A DNA stretch of 64,000 nt from Porphyromonas canoris (GTDB taxonomy: Bacteria; Bacteroidota; Bacteroidia; Bacteroidales; Porphyromonadaceae): contig NZ_JQZV01000005.1 of the NCBI RefSeq assembly GCF_000769115.1, positions 26,405 through 90,404 on the forward strand, in the 5' to 3' direction. The notes under the pieces are model-generated. The model saw only the letters and a list, made by a program, of their open reading frames with translations. It was not told where the DNA came from and searched no databases. A program made the translations under genes and the position numbers. Of the stretch, positions 1 to 9,385 are shown piece after piece (the first letter of the stretch is position 1; each line of letters starts with the position of its first letter).

Positions 1-1176
1 ACCCAAGTTGTAGTAGATACCTCTCAAAGCCATCAGGTATTGTGTGCTATCCGGTTCGAGTTCTACCGCTTTCTCAAAGTATGGAAGTGCTTTCTTGAAT
101 AGCTCTATCGCCTCAGCGTCATACTTCTTTGCATCTGCAGGAGAAACACCGGATTCTGTTGTTTTTGCCTTAAGAGCCACGGCTCTATTGTAATATACTC
201 TACCTGTATCTATGATACTTTCGGAGTGATTAGGATCTATCGACAATGCCTTTTGGAAGCACTCCAATGCCTTGTCGGAGTCTTGCTTACCTTGGTCATA
301 AACCTTTCCAAGAACGTTGATCAACTCAACATTTTGAGGGTCGTTTTGGATCGCCTTGGTCAAATATTCTATCGCCTCATCGTTCTTACCGCTTTGGATA
401 TAGCTGTTGATCAAGTTGAATGTAAAGAACTTTTCCTTTGGGAATATCTTTGCACCCTCAAGGATGGTACGTTGATAACCTACGCTGTCTTGAGCTTTTT
501 TGTATGCTTCAGCCAAGAGTTGGTAAACATCGCTTCTTCTATAATCTTCTCCCTTGATAGCTTCGTACTCTTCGATAGCCAACTTAGGGTCTACGCTCTG
601 TGCAGCAAAAGCCTTGAAAAAAGCCACCTGCATACTCACACTATCCTGCTTGGCAATAGGTGTATCCTCGAACATAGGAAGGCTCTTAATATCCATATAG
701 ATCTTGAAGAATGGATATGCCTCTGCGTTCTTTTGCTGGTTGAGATAGTACGAACCGGCATTGATATAGAAACCGTGATTGTCTTGAAGAGCGGACTTGA
801 TGCCTTTTTCGTAGCGTTTCTTCACTTTGCCCTTTTCGTTTGGCATCGCATCCAGTTCGCCGGCTTTCGTATAAAGAGCATACATATCTCTCAATCCATT
901 ATAGAATGCAAGCTCATCGTATGGTTGTTGAAGAGCCATCTTCACTTTCTCGCTCTCTACCACTGTTTTCTCTACCTCTCCGGCAACAAACCATGCATAG
1001 GCACTGTTCTTTGTTTCTTCATTTTCGAGTGTCGGCTTGATAAGCTGGCGAGCTTCCTTGATATTAGGTTTGTCCGACTTAATAAGTCGTTGCACTTGCT
1101 TTACCACCTTCTCTTGTCCCAACGCGGGAATCGCAAAAGCTGCACTCAAAATGGCTATTACTAATGTCTTTTTCAT
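1..1176 (-). CDS. TPR-repeat protein, secreted (3' part beyond window)
   Basis: An open frame runs without a stop from an ATG at 1174-1176 to the window edge, 392 codons, so the C-terminus is missing. It starts MKKTLVIAILSAAFAIPALG, a clear signal peptide ending near residue 20, followed by helical repeats of tetratricopeptide type (for example AIELFKKALPYFEKAVELEP and a late YYNLG segment). TPR proteins act as protein-interaction scaffolds; with a Sec signal this one is probably periplasmic or envelope-attached. It lies directly downstream of gyrA on the same strand but has its own TAnnTTTG box at 1224-1231. The plus-strand open frame at 226-1164 is its antisense shadow. The partner is unknown. 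Sure of the gene and the fold, not of the role. Confidence 0.85.
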   Translation of the reverse strand, partial: MKKTLVIAILSAAFAIPALGQEKVVKQVQRLIKSDKPNIKEARQLIKPTLENEETKNSAYAWFVAGEVEKTVVESEKVKMALQQPYDELAFYNGLRDMYALYTKAGELDAMPNEKGKVKKRYEKGIKSALQDNHGFYINAGSYYLNQQKNAEAYPFFKIYMDIKSLPMFEDTPIAKQDSVSMQVAFFKAFAAQSVDPKLAIEEYEAIKGEDYRRSDVYQLLAEAYKKAQDSVGYQRTILEGAKIFPKEKFFTFNLINSYIQSGKNDEAIEYLTKAIQNDPQNVELINVLGKVYDQGKQDSDKALECFQKALSIDPNHSESIIDTGRVYYNRAVALKAKTTESGVSPADAKKYDAEAIELFKKALPYFEKAVELEPDSTQYLMALRGIYYNLG

Positions 1177-1223
1177 TATCAATTGAATTTTTGATACTGG
1201 GTTAACGAATACATTCTTTCGCC

Positions 1224-1231
1224 CAAATATA
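1224..1231 (-). promoter_or_regulatory. Bacteroidetes -7 box for the TPR gene
   Basis: On the minus strand the sequence reads TATATTTG, matching the Bacteroidetes -7 consensus TAnnTTTG, about 50 bases before the ATG at 1176. It implies the TPR gene can be transcribed independently of gyrA. Inferred by motif only. Confidence 0.5.
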
Positions 1232-1264
1232 GCGATTTATCTTGTATCCCTATCTTTTTAACAT

Positions 1265-3781
1265 TTATTCTTCTGTTTCGATCTGCTCTTCGGAGTCTGC
1301 CTCTTCGTACTCTTCTTCTCTCTCTGCCTCTACAACGGTAACGGATGCTATCTCATCGCCATTGCTTTGAAGATTGATCAGCTTGACGCCTTGAGTGTTC
1401 CGGCTGAGCATTGAAATGCTGTCCACGGAGATCCGAATAACGATACCGGACTTATTGATTATCATCAAATCATTATCATCCGTTACATTCTTCATGCTCA
1501 CAAGCTTTCCGGTCTTAGGTGTAACCTTTAGTGTGAGTACCCCCTTGGTGCCTCTGTTGGTTTGGCGATAATCTTCTATCACGGAGCGTTTTCCGAATCC
1601 GTTCTCCGAGACAACGAGTATAGACTCGCTCTCAGGATGCTTCACGCATATAGCTCCAACCACATGGTCTTCTCCGTCATCGTCCAAACGAATACCTCTC
1701 ACCCCGATACTGTTACGACCGAGAGACGGTCTTACGTGCTCCTCATGGAAGCGAACCGCTTTACCGTTACGGCTTGCAAGAAGGAACTGACAATCTCCGT
1801 TTGAAAGCAGTACGGATACCACCTTATCGTCTTCCACGAGCTTAATGGCAATGATACCGTTTGCTCTTGGTCTTGAAAACGCCTCAAGGGAAGTCTTACG
1901 CACCGTTCCGTTCTTCGTCACAAAAGTAATGTAGTGAGAACGAACGAAGTCCACATCCGTTGTAAGGTGCTTTACTCTTATGCAGGCACTGATCTTGTCA
2001 TCCGGATCAATATTGAGAAGGTTCTGCACGGCTCTTCCTTTTGCTTGTCGAGAACCTTCCGGAATCTCATACACAGGCAGCCAGAAGCACTTTCCTTTCT
2101 CTGTAAAGAAAAGCATTGTGGCGTGCATGGAGGCAGAGTAGATATACTCCACAAAATCCTCGTCCCTTGTCTCAGAACCTTTAGCCCCGACACCGCCTCT
2201 GCCTTGCTGGCGAAATGCCGCCAGCGGAGTACGCTTGATATATCCGAGATGGGATAAAGTGATCACCATCTCTTCGTCCGCATAGAAATCTTCCGGATTG
2301 AAGTTAGTGCCTGAAGAGTAGTCTATGATGGAGCGTCTGTTGTCCCCAAACTTCTCACGCACTTCAATCAGCTCATCCGAAATCACTCCGTAACAAGTGT
2401 CATCGTCTGTCAATATCTTATTGAACCACTCGATCTGTTTCTTGATCTCCTCATACTCCTCATGCAGCTTCTCCAACTCCATTCCGGTAAGCTGTCCCAA
2501 ACGCATCTCGACAATATTACGCGCCTGTATTTGAGACAGACCGAAGCGAGCCATAAGCCTTTCCATCGCCTCTGTCTGACGGGAAGAAGCCTTGATGATA
2601 GCCACCACTTCGTCTATATTATCGGTAGCGATGATACGACCTTCAAGGATATGCAGTCTGTCCTCTGCACGTTTAAGGTCGAAACGAGTCCTACGAATCA
2701 CCACCTCATGGCGATGCTTCACAAACTCACCAATAATATCCTTCAACGTCAATAGCTTCGGACGACCATTCACAAGCGCAATGCTGTTGATGCTGAACGA
2801 GCTTTGAAGCGGAGTATATTTGTACAGTTGATTCAGAATAACATTCGCATTCGCATCCCTCTTTATGGAGATCACGATGCGTGTACCGTTCTTATTGCTG
2901 GTCTCATCTGCTATATCCGATATACCGTCTATCTTTTTCTGAGCTGCGAGTTCGGATATGTGTCGTACAAGCTCGGCTTTATTCACAAGGTACGGAAGCT
3001 CGTTTATCACGATCTGTTCATGTTGTGCTTCCGTCTCTATCTCTGCTTTTCCTCGTATCACTATCCTGCCACGACCGGTCTCATAGGCTTCCACCACTCC
3101 GTCATAGCCGTAGATGACACCTCCGGTCGGAAAATCGGGAGCTTTGATATGCTCCATCAGCTCCTTTATGGTTATGTCTCCACGCTTCTCTATATAGGCA
3201 AGTGCTCCGTTGATAGACTCTGTAAGGTTGTGAGGAGCCATATTGGTAGCCATACCGACGGCGATACCCTGACCTCCATTCACCAAAAGATTCGGGAAAC
3301 GAGTAGGCAAAACAGAAGGCTCTTTGCTGCTATCGTCATAGTTGTTCTGGAAATCTACCGTATCCTTATTGATATCCGCGAGCATCTGCATCGCCAAAGA
3401 GTGAAGACGTGCTTCCGTATACCTCATCGCTGCAGGCGAATCACCATCCACAGAACCAAAGTTGCCATGAGGATCCACCAGCTGATAACGCACCGAAAAG
3501 TCTTGAGCAAGTCTCACCAAAGCCATATATATGGAAGAGTCTCCATGCGGGTGATACTTACCCATAACATCTCCCACGATACGGGCACACTTCTTATAAG
3601 GTTTATCGGGTGTATTTCCGAGTTCGTTCATCCCATAGAGTATTCTTCTATGTACGGGCTTAAAGCCGTCTCTCACATCCGGTAAAGCTCGGCTCACGAT
3701 CACGGACATGGCGTAGTCTATATAAGCAGACTTCATCTGCTCTTCGACATTCACCTTGATGATTTTGTCTATATGCTCCAC
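1265..3781 (-). CDS. gyrA: DNA gyrase subunit A
   Basis: Catalytic subunit of type II topoisomerase, which with GyrB introduces negative supercoils by ATP-driven double-strand passage. The reading gives about 838 residues with the breakage-reunion domain first and the six-bladed beta-pinwheel C-terminal domain after about residue 500. The active-site tyrosine is in AAMRYTEAR (Tyr121 with the start used here). The quinolone-region stretch HPHGDSS is intact. The C-terminus ends in an acidic tail rich in E. The start is not an ATG: I chose GTG at 3779-3781 because the following [19 protein letters not shown] aligns in length with the usual Bacteroidales N-terminus; an in-frame GTG at 3856 would add 25 unrelated residues. 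An upstream TATCTTTA box lies at 3872-3879. Confidence 0.97.
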   Translation of the reverse strand: MEHIDKIIKVNVEEQMKSAYIDYAMSVIVSRALPDVRDGFKPVHRRILYGMNELGNTPDKPYKKCARIVGDVMGKYHPHGDSSIYMALVRLAQDFSVRYQLVDPHGNFGSVDGDSPAAMRYTEARLHSLAMQMLADINKDTVDFQNNYDDSSKEPSVLPTRFPNLLVNGGQGIAVGMATNMAPHNLTESINGALAYIEKRGDITIKELMEHIKAPDFPTGGVIYGYDGVVEAYETGRGRIVIRGKAEIETEAQHEQIVINELPYLVNKAELVRHISELAAQKKIDGISDIADETSNKNGTRIVISIKRDANANVILNQLYKYTPLQSSFSINSIALVNGRPKLLTLKDIIGEFVKHRHEVVIRRTRFDLKRAEDRLHILEGRIIATDNIDEVVAIIKASSRQTEAMERLMARFGLSQIQARNIVEMRLGQLTGMELEKLHEEYEEIKKQIEWFNKILTDDDTCYGVISDELIEVREKFGDNRRSIIDYSSGTNFNPEDFYADEEMVITLSHLGYIKRTPLAAFRQQGRGGVGAKGSETRDEDFVEYIYSASMHATMLFFTEKGKCFWLPVYEIPEGSRQAKGRAVQNLLNIDPDDKISACIRVKHLTTDVDFVRSHYITFVTKNGTVRKTSLEAFSRPRANGIIAIKLVEDDKVVSVLLSNGDCQFLLASRNGKAVRFHEEHVRPSLGRNSIGVRGIRLDDDGEDHVVGAICVKHPESESILVVSENGFGKRSVIEDYRQTNRGTKGVLTLKVTPKTGKLVSMKNVTDDNDLMIINKSGIVIRISVDSISMLSRNTQGVKLINLQSNGDEIASVTVVEAEREEEYEEADSEEQIETEE

Positions 3782-3871
3782 TGATTGTATCTTGTGTTTG
3801 TTTTTATTCTTGCAGACCGTCTCGCTCCTTGATATTGAGCAGCGAAGAGAGCCCACTCTTTGTTTATCGTG

Positions 3872-3879
3872 TAAAGATA
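3872..3879 (-). promoter_or_regulatory. probable gyrA -7 box
   Basis: Minus strand TATCTTTA resembles TAnnTTTG with one mismatch. Transcription would begin near 3865, leaving about an 84-base leader before the GTG at 3781 but only about 9 bases before the alternative GTG at 3856, which favours the downstream start. Confidence 0.4.
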
Positions 3880-3988
3880 CAAAAAATCCAACAGAGAACG
3901 CGCTTTTTTCTACTCACGACAGCGTCTTAAAATCTTCTAAATTCTCCCCTATCTGCCCCTCTTTTCTGCTCTCATTTTTCTATTTAAC

Positions 3989-4188
3989 CTGTTCACAAAA
4001 CAGATTGATCCTATATAAAAACATGGCTAAAGCCTTAAAATATTGGGAAGCAGGGCTTGGTTTGCAGACATCAAGGCTTGAAATATGGCATTCAAGCCTT
4101 GATTTCCACAAATCGAAGTTTGAAAGGCACTTCTTAATACGATGAGAGAAAGAAGTAAAGCTATTCGGAGAAACTTGTGAACGTGTTT
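3989..4188 (+). repeat. 21-bp tandem-repeat element, copy A1
   Basis: Five 21-bp units fill 4031-4051, 4052-4072, 4073-4093, 4094-4114 and 4115-4135. The core is AAGGCTTGA or AAGCCTTGA and most units end in ATC or TTC. The left flank holds CTGTTCACAAAACAG (3989-4003, an inverted repeat CTGTT/AACAG); the right flank reads GAGAGAAAGAAGTAAA and then TTGTGAACGTGTTTA, whose TTGTGAAC is the inverse of the left GTTCACAA, a possible terminal inverted repeat. An open frame ATG 4023 to stop 4145 (40 codons) runs through it. It lies between gyrA and the downstream barrel gene and fills the only large gap there. Confidence 0.85.
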
Positions 4189-4217
4189 ACCACATCCACG
4201 AATGGCTGTAATCGGGA

Positions 4218-6851
4218 TCACCAACTGAACCGGACACCGGCTTCCAAGGTAAATGGTCTGAGAGAATATCTCATGGAGCGAATCATGAGATCCGAGTAAA
4301 ACTGCCGGACAAGCTCTTTTTCTCTTCCCAGATTTCGCCCTTCAAACCACATTTCCCAGAACTCTTTCTTATACCTTAATCCAATGGAAATATCAAAATT
4401 GTTCTCTAATTGGTCTGTCTCAGAGGTAAGAGCGAGATACTTGACAATGCCATAGAGCTGCAAAGGGTCGGTTACAGAATAATCCACGAAAAACTCTGCT
4501 CCCATATCAAAACGCCTTCTCCGACCCTCCGACTGTTGGTAGATTTTCATATCGGAAACAGAGAGATCCGCATCCAACCGGAAAGAGAGATTTTTTAATG
4601 GGAAATAGTAGATTTCAGGGCTGAGATTCACCCGTCCGGACATTACGTTCAAAACTTCGTTGTTGAATAGTACATCGTTGTGGCTAAGTAGAACTCCTCC
4701 GTTCAATTTTAAGGTCAGTCCGGCATCAAAGAATGTTTTCCCTATATCTCCCGAAAGCGTATACATCTGGTCGGTAGAGCCTTTTCGGGAGTGTACGGAT
4801 ACTACTTCATTCATATTCTCATCCACAGAAAGAGATGAGAGTGTGTTCTTCAAAACAATGGAGTATCCGGCAGAAGCATTGAGGAAAAAGGCGTTGCCCG
4901 GATTCTTATAATTCCATGTCAGCGAAGTGTTACCTCGCCATTCGGACATATCCAAGCCTGTTCCCGAAGTATGCAGATACCTGTGAGTGCGGATTATTGG
5001 AGCGGAGAGATACCTGTTTATCCCTGTCAGAGACTTGTTTAAGCCGGCATTTATCCTCCACGTATTAGAAGAAGAGGGGGTAAGATGCACATTCATATTC
5101 CCTCCCACAGCCCAATCGGGAGCCATGGGAAGCGATTTGCCCAACCGGTTCTTCGGATTGCTCAAACGATACCGGAAAGGCAAAGTGAATGAAAATCTGC
5201 TCTTGATACCATTAAAAGATATTTTCGGAGTAAGCCTTGCATCTGTTTCAAACCCTTCAAAATCGTTCTCCATTTTATCTCCATTGGTGTATTCTCCGAG
5301 GGTGTGAATACGAGAAGAGTGAGCCGCAATACCTCCGGAGAGATCCAGAACAAACTTCTGCCTGAAGATCCAAGCCCACCCGGAGCTGATCTTAAAGTTC
5401 AAATCCCGGTCGTTTATCTTCTGATCGGCATACTTTTCTTTCTCTGAAAAGATTTCCAGCAGATAGTCGGGCATGGATTTGTAGCCGATTGTCGAGTAGA
5501 TGGAAAAGACTCCATCGCCCAACTTCTTATCTACCTTCGTGGTGTTGTACACATTATAGATATTGGCTTTGCTGTTTTCGAGGAAATAGAGACCCTTGGA
5601 AGAGTTGATTTCTGCCCCGCTTTTTCGTCTGCCCCAAAACAGCTTGGTGCCCGATGAGAGGTAAAGAGACGGAGAGTTGTGATCATACTCCACTCCCATC
5701 ATAGACGAATGCTCCGGCAAAGAGACTGCTATATCCTCTGTGAGAGTAGCGTTGGCATCTTTCCCTTTCTTACTTATATACTCGACTTTCTCCTGCGACT
5801 TATACCCATAATCGGATCCATTGTATTGGGCATTCAGCTTTAGGGTCGTGTATGTCCCTGTTTTGAAGAGCGTATTACCGGATGCAAAACCGGAGCGTCC
5901 TCGTTCATATCTCTCCTTATCCACAGGCGGTCTTGAGTATGGTAGCTTAAAGGCAGTAGCTGCAACATTTCCGACATCGGGGCTTAAGAAGTCCGTCTGC
6001 TCTGCCACATACTCTCGCCCGAAAGTGTTACCCTTACCTACCAAAAGCGTTTGACTCTTCCGATGAAAAGACATTGCCGTAACAGCGCCTCCGTATTCTG
6101 CCTTCTTTCCACTCAATCCTCCTATTGCTTCGGCAATCCCTAACCAATGACCGAATGCTTTTTGCTTTAGACGGATATTGAGAGCAGCCTTGTCGGACGG
6201 ATCCGTATCCTTTTTTACCCTGATGGGTTGGTGGTTCTCGTACACTTGAATAGAGGCAACATCTTCCGGTCTGATATTTTTAGTTGCAAGAGCATATCGC
6301 CCTCCCAGAAGATCCAGATCCTCTATGTAGAATTTGCTGATCTCTTTTCCATTGTACTTTATCTCCCCTGAAGGCTCGACACTGATACCGGGCAGACGTT
6401 TAAGGACACTCTCTAAGGTTCGATCCACTTTGCGTGCAATCTGTCCGACGCTGTACGTTATGGTGTCTCCGCTCTGCCTTATCGGGTTGCTCTTTACGGT
6501 AACATTCGGCAGCACAAGACGCTCTTCGCGAAGCCGGAAGTCTACTTCAATGGAGCTTTTATCCCTCCAGTCCGGTTTTATGCTCTCTTTGTTGTACCCC
6601 AACAAACCGCACTCCAAGATATAGTCTTCAGATTCCGGTTTATGAGAGAGCATATACTCCCCTTTCTCATTTGTGAATGTATAGGCTATCGTCCTATATT
6701 TCCCGGTGCCATCGCCCCTTTTAAGCCTTACCGCAGCCCGAAGAATGGGTTTGCCGGTCGCATTGTCCGTAACCGTTCCAGATATTCTGACCTGCGCAGA
6801 TAAAGCTCCACAAGAGAAAAGAAGCAGAGAAAATAGAAAAAGGGATCTCAT
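4218..6851 (-). CDS. TonB-receptor-like outer membrane barrel with carboxypeptidase-regulatory domain
   Basis: An 877-residue outer membrane protein. A signal peptide ends at LSAQ (about residue 20). Next comes a CarboxypepD-regulatory-like beta-sandwich (RISGTVTDNATGKPILRAAV, about 22-110), then a plug-like region (SGDTITYSV, LKRLPGISVEPSGEIKYNGK, ENHQPIRVKK, about 125-215), then a long beta-barrel ending in aromatic FSW. This is the architecture of the receptor-like family that habitually sits beside GLPGLI proteins, and a GLPGLI gene lies immediately upstream on the same strand (gap 36 bp). The substrate is unknown; the family is thought to handle peptides or proteins at the cell surface, but that is inference. 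ATG at 6849-6851. Confidence 0.85.
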   Translation of the reverse strand: MRSLFLFSLLLFSCGALSAQVRISGTVTDNATGKPILRAAVRLKRGDGTGKYRTIAYTFTNEKGEYMLSHKPESEDYILECGLLGYNKESIKPDWRDKSSIEVDFRLREERLVLPNVTVKSNPIRQSGDTITYSVGQIARKVDRTLESVLKRLPGISVEPSGEIKYNGKEISKFYIEDLDLLGGRYALATKNIRPEDVASIQVYENHQPIRVKKDTDPSDKAALNIRLKQKAFGHWLGIAEAIGGLSGKKAEYGGAVTAMSFHRKSQTLLVGKGNTFGREYVAEQTDFLSPDVGNVAATAFKLPYSRPPVDKERYERGRSGFASGNTLFKTGTYTTLKLNAQYNGSDYGYKSQEKVEYISKKGKDANATLTEDIAVSLPEHSSMMGVEYDHNSPSLYLSSGTKLFWGRRKSGAEINSSKGLYFLENSKANIYNVYNTTKVDKKLGDGVFSIYSTIGYKSMPDYLLEIFSEKEKYADQKINDRDLNFKISSGWAWIFRQKFVLDLSGGIAAHSSRIHTLGEYTNGDKMENDFEGFETDARLTPKISFNGIKSRFSFTLPFRYRLSNPKNRLGKSLPMAPDWAVGGNMNVHLTPSSSNTWRINAGLNKSLTGINRYLSAPIIRTHRYLHTSGTGLDMSEWRGNTSLTWNYKNPGNAFFLNASAGYSIVLKNTLSSLSVDENMNEVVSVHSRKGSTDQMYTLSGDIGKTFFDAGLTLKLNGGVLLSHNDVLFNNEVLNVMSGRVNLSPEIYYFPLKNLSFRLDADLSVSDMKIYQQSEGRRRRFDMGAEFFVDYSVTDPLQLYGIVKYLALTSETDQLENNFDISIGLRYKKEFWEMWFEGRNLGREKELVRQFYSDLMIRSMRYSLRPFTLEAGVRFSW

Positions 6852-6887
6852 AAAGTAAGATTTTGGTACTCTTATATTTCAGAGCTT

Positions 6888-7724
6888 TTACTCATCTTCC
6901 AGCTCCAAATAGACGTGATCTTTTTTCGGCTGTTTGGCAAAAGTGCCACCTTTAGATGAGTTTGGTAAAGACTGATAATAAGCGACAGGATTGCTGTGGT
7001 ATGCTTTGAGTTGCTTTTGAAATCTGGGATAAGTGGTCTTGGCAGGCTTGGAAAACTTATCCTTGTAGACGATACCGCCATCGGACTTCCGTACACCAAA
7101 TGCCTGAAAAGCCAGTTGTCCTGTCCGGTCCACAGCTTCCAGTATCAATCCCGGCAGCCCGTTCAGCTTCCAGGGACCATCTGCAACATCCAGCTCTTCT
7201 GTGTACCAAACATCCCAGATCCGCCCTCGGAAAGTGCCTTCTGCCTTTTTGCAGTTGTAACCGAGTATGTTTTTCTCTCCATCCAGCATCTTCCAGCTGA
7301 TCTTTCCCAGCGGTTCTTCAAAAGAGAAAGGGCTGTAACTTACAGCCTGCACTACTTCCATTTCATTCTTATGGTAGTATTTATACACTTTTGCAGTCTT
7401 AAGAGATGGCCTGTTATAATCGAATGTCGTCTTCCATACAAAATCTTGAGGACCTTCAACCATCTTCATTTTAATAAAAACGGAATCGGAACGGTAATAG
7501 CCGTAACGCATATAAGCCGAGACCTTATCCCCGATAATCAGAATATCTTCACTCTTTTCTATAACAGAGTGATCCGCTGCTTCCGGTCGAGAAAACTCGT
7601 ATAACACTTCCAACTTTGCGAGATCCAACGTATCGGGCCAAACGGCTCTCGAAAGACGACGATTCTGAGCAGTAACTCCTCCAAAAAGGAATAGTAGTGC
7701 AAATGATATGGTTAAAATTCTCAT
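6888..7724 (-). CDS. GLPGLI family protein
   Basis: A 278-residue exported protein with a signal peptide (RILTISFALLFLFGGVTAQ) and the signature GLPGLI at residues 189-194, preceded by WYTEELDVADGPWKLN. The family is known only from Bacteroidetes, has no established biochemical role, and is nearly always next to a TonB-receptor-like barrel, as here. The pair is probably one transcription unit: the barrel starts 36 bp downstream. ATG at 7722-7724. Family assignment is firm because of the exact motif; function is unknown. Confidence 0.92.
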   Translation of the reverse strand: MRILTISFALLFLFGGVTAQNRRLSRAVWPDTLDLAKLEVLYEFSRPEAADHSVIEKSEDILIIGDKVSAYMRYGYYRSDSVFIKMKMVEGPQDFVWKTTFDYNRPSLKTAKVYKYYHKNEMEVVQAVSYSPFSFEEPLGKISWKMLDGEKNILGYNCKKAEGTFRGRIWDVWYTEELDVADGPWKLNGLPGLILEAVDRTGQLAFQAFGVRKSDGGIVYKDKFSKPAKTTYPRFQKQLKAYHSNPVAYYQSLPNSSKGGTFAKQPKKDHVYLELEDE

Positions 7725-7948
7725 AGTTAATCTCTTTTCTCTTAATTCCGAGTAATAATTTATTCAATCCATGCAGCCCCAAGTTACGTAAAAATTCCTA
7801 ATAAAAGCCACAAACACCTTGACAAATGTTTTTCTCCAACTTACATTTATGAGGAACAAATAGTAGAATACCGGCAGATAATCCGAATATGCTTTCCTGA
7901 AAATTCCTCTCCTTAATTACAGAATAGCTCTTCCTAAAAAGAATGAAC

Positions 7949-8140
7949 CTGCTCACAAAACAAATTGATCCTATATAAAAGTATGGCTAAAGCCTTAAAA
8001 TGTTGGAAAGCAGGACTTGGTTTGCAGAGATCAAGGCTTGAAGTGTGGTTTTCAAGCCGTGAAATGTGGGACTCAAGCCTTGATTTCCACCAATCGAAGC
8101 TCAAATGATACTTCTTAACACGATAAGAGAAAGAAGTAAA
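7949..8140 (+). repeat. 21-bp tandem-repeat element, copy A2
   Basis: A close homologue of copy A1 with six 21-bp units (7991-8011, 8012-8032, 8033-8053, 8054-8074, 8075-8095, 8096-8116), one more than A1; the extra unit is 8054-8074. Flanks are shared with A1: CTCACAAAACA then ATTGATCCTATATAAAA on the left and GATAAGAGAAAGAAGTAAA on the right. An ATG at 7983 opens a 41-codon frame to the TGA at 8106-8108, starting MAKALK as in A1. It occupies the gap between the divergent GLPGLI and patatin genes; the rest of that gap (7725-7948 and 8141-8281) shows nothing else I recognise. Confidence 0.87.
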
Positions 8141-8281
8141 CGCATCAAACGGATCTTTTAGACAGGGTAAGAGAGAAAAAGAGTGGTGTATTCATAAAAA
8201 GTGTGTACATTTAAGAAGTGAAAAACTGACCAACCGTCAAGTGAGGAACTGTAATATCTAATTTTAGAACAACAAGTAACT

Positions 8282-9310
8282 ATGAAGTCAAAAGAGTACT
8301 TTTTTAAGAATTTAGTGTTTGAAGGAGGAGGCGTAAAAGGAATATCTTACGTGGGCGCTCTTGAAGTATTGGAGCGAGAAGGCATTTATCAAAACATCGA
8401 ACGCATTGCCGGGACTTCCGCAGGGGCTATCGTGGCGGTTCTGCTCGGCGTGGGATATACTCCCAAGGAGCTTAAAAAGATCCTGTGGGACCTTAATTTC
8501 AACAGCTTCATGGACGATTCTTGGGGCATTATTCAAGATAGCCACAGACTGATCAACGAGTTCGGCTGGTACAAAGGAGACTTTTTCCGTTCATGGATTG
8601 GCAATCTCATCGCTAAAAAGTTGGGCAATAGCGAAGCGACTTTTGATGATCTGAAACACTCGCTTAAAGAGTTGAACACAAAAGAGATCTATCTTATCGG
8701 AGCCAATCTATCCACAGGTTTTTCGGAAATCTTTTCGCATGAACACACCCCGAGATTCTGTATAGCGGATGCGGCACGCATATCCATGTCTATCCCTCTC
8801 TTCTTTGCCGGCAAGCGGAGTATGCGGGGAGACCTCTATGTGGATGGTGGTCTGCTGGACAACTATCCGGTAAAAATCTTCGACAGACGCAAGTATGTCC
8901 AATCGAATTGGAACAGAACGGACTACTACGAAAAGATAAATGAGAATCTGAAAGAGCGGAGCAGGAAGATCTCAGAGTACGTTTATAACAAACAGACATT
9001 GGGATTCCGTCTCGACGGCAAGGAGAAAGTTGCGATGTTTAGAGACCAGGCAGAGCCTCCGAAAAGAGAGATAAAAAACTTCTGGGATTATACTCTTGCC
9101 CTGCTGGGTACGCTGATAGATGCGCAGGATAATGTTCACCTCCACTGCGACGACTGGCAAAGAACCATCTACATAGACACTTTGGGCGTAAAAGCTACGG
9201 ATTTTTCGATCAAAGAGGATAAGAAGAAAGAGCTGTTGCAGTCGGGCATCACCTACACAGAGGAGTATCTCAAGTGGTACAACAACAACGATCCGAAAGC
9301 CAATAAGTAG
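8282..9310 (+). CDS. patatin-like phospholipase
   Basis: A 342-residue serine lipid acyl hydrolase of the patatin family. The three diagnostic motifs are in order: oxyanion glycine loop GGGVKG (15-20), nucleophile elbow GTSAG with Ser46, and catalytic Asp188 in VDGGLLDNYP. There is no signal peptide, so it is probably cytoplasmic or membrane-associated; the substrate (phospholipid or other acyl ester) cannot be read from sequence. It stands alone between a repeat-filled intergenic region and a convergent phosphatase gene, with a shared hairpin terminator at its 3' side. ATG at 8282. Confidence 0.92.
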   Translation: MKSKEYFFKNLVFEGGGVKGISYVGALEVLEREGIYQNIERIAGTSAGAIVAVLLGVGYTPKELKKILWDLNFNSFMDDSWGIIQDSHRLINEFGWYKGDFFRSWIGNLIAKKLGNSEATFDDLKHSLKELNTKEIYLIGANLSTGFSEIFSHEHTPRFCIADAARISMSIPLFFAGKRSMRGDLYVDGGLLDNYPVKIFDRRKYVQSNWNRTDYYEKINENLKERSRKISEYVYNKQTLGFRLDGKEKVAMFRDQAEPPKREIKNFWDYTLALLGTLIDAQDNVHLHCDDWQRTIYIDTLGVKATDFSIKEDKKKELLQSGITYTEEYLKWYNNNDPKANK

Positions 9311-9354
9311 GCATCGTCCGGCAAAAAAAGCAGGACAGCAGAGCCCCATAAACG

Positions 9355-9385
9355 ACAAGAGGAGATCAACTCTCCTCTTGTTTTA
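9355..9385. terminator. bidirectional hairpin terminator
   Basis: An 11-bp perfect stem ACAAGAGGAGA / TCTCCTCTTGT (9355-9365 and 9371-9381) with a TTTTA run after it. It lies between the convergent patatin and phosphatase genes and overlaps the stop codon of the phosphatase. Confidence 0.75.

Noticed and set aside
226..1164. A 312-codon open frame on the plus strand
   Set aside because: It is antisense to the TPR gene, whose minus-strand frame has a signal peptide and repeat pattern; the plus-strand translation shows no protein-like pattern.
2804..3685. A 293-codon plus-strand frame inside gyrA
   Set aside because: It is a shadow of gyrA, whose minus-strand translation is unmistakable.
1265..3781. 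Possible quinolone-resistance change in GyrA at the position equivalent to Asp87 (here a methionine)
   Set aside because: Residues at this position vary naturally in Bacteroidetes GyrA, so no resistance claim can be made without related sequences.
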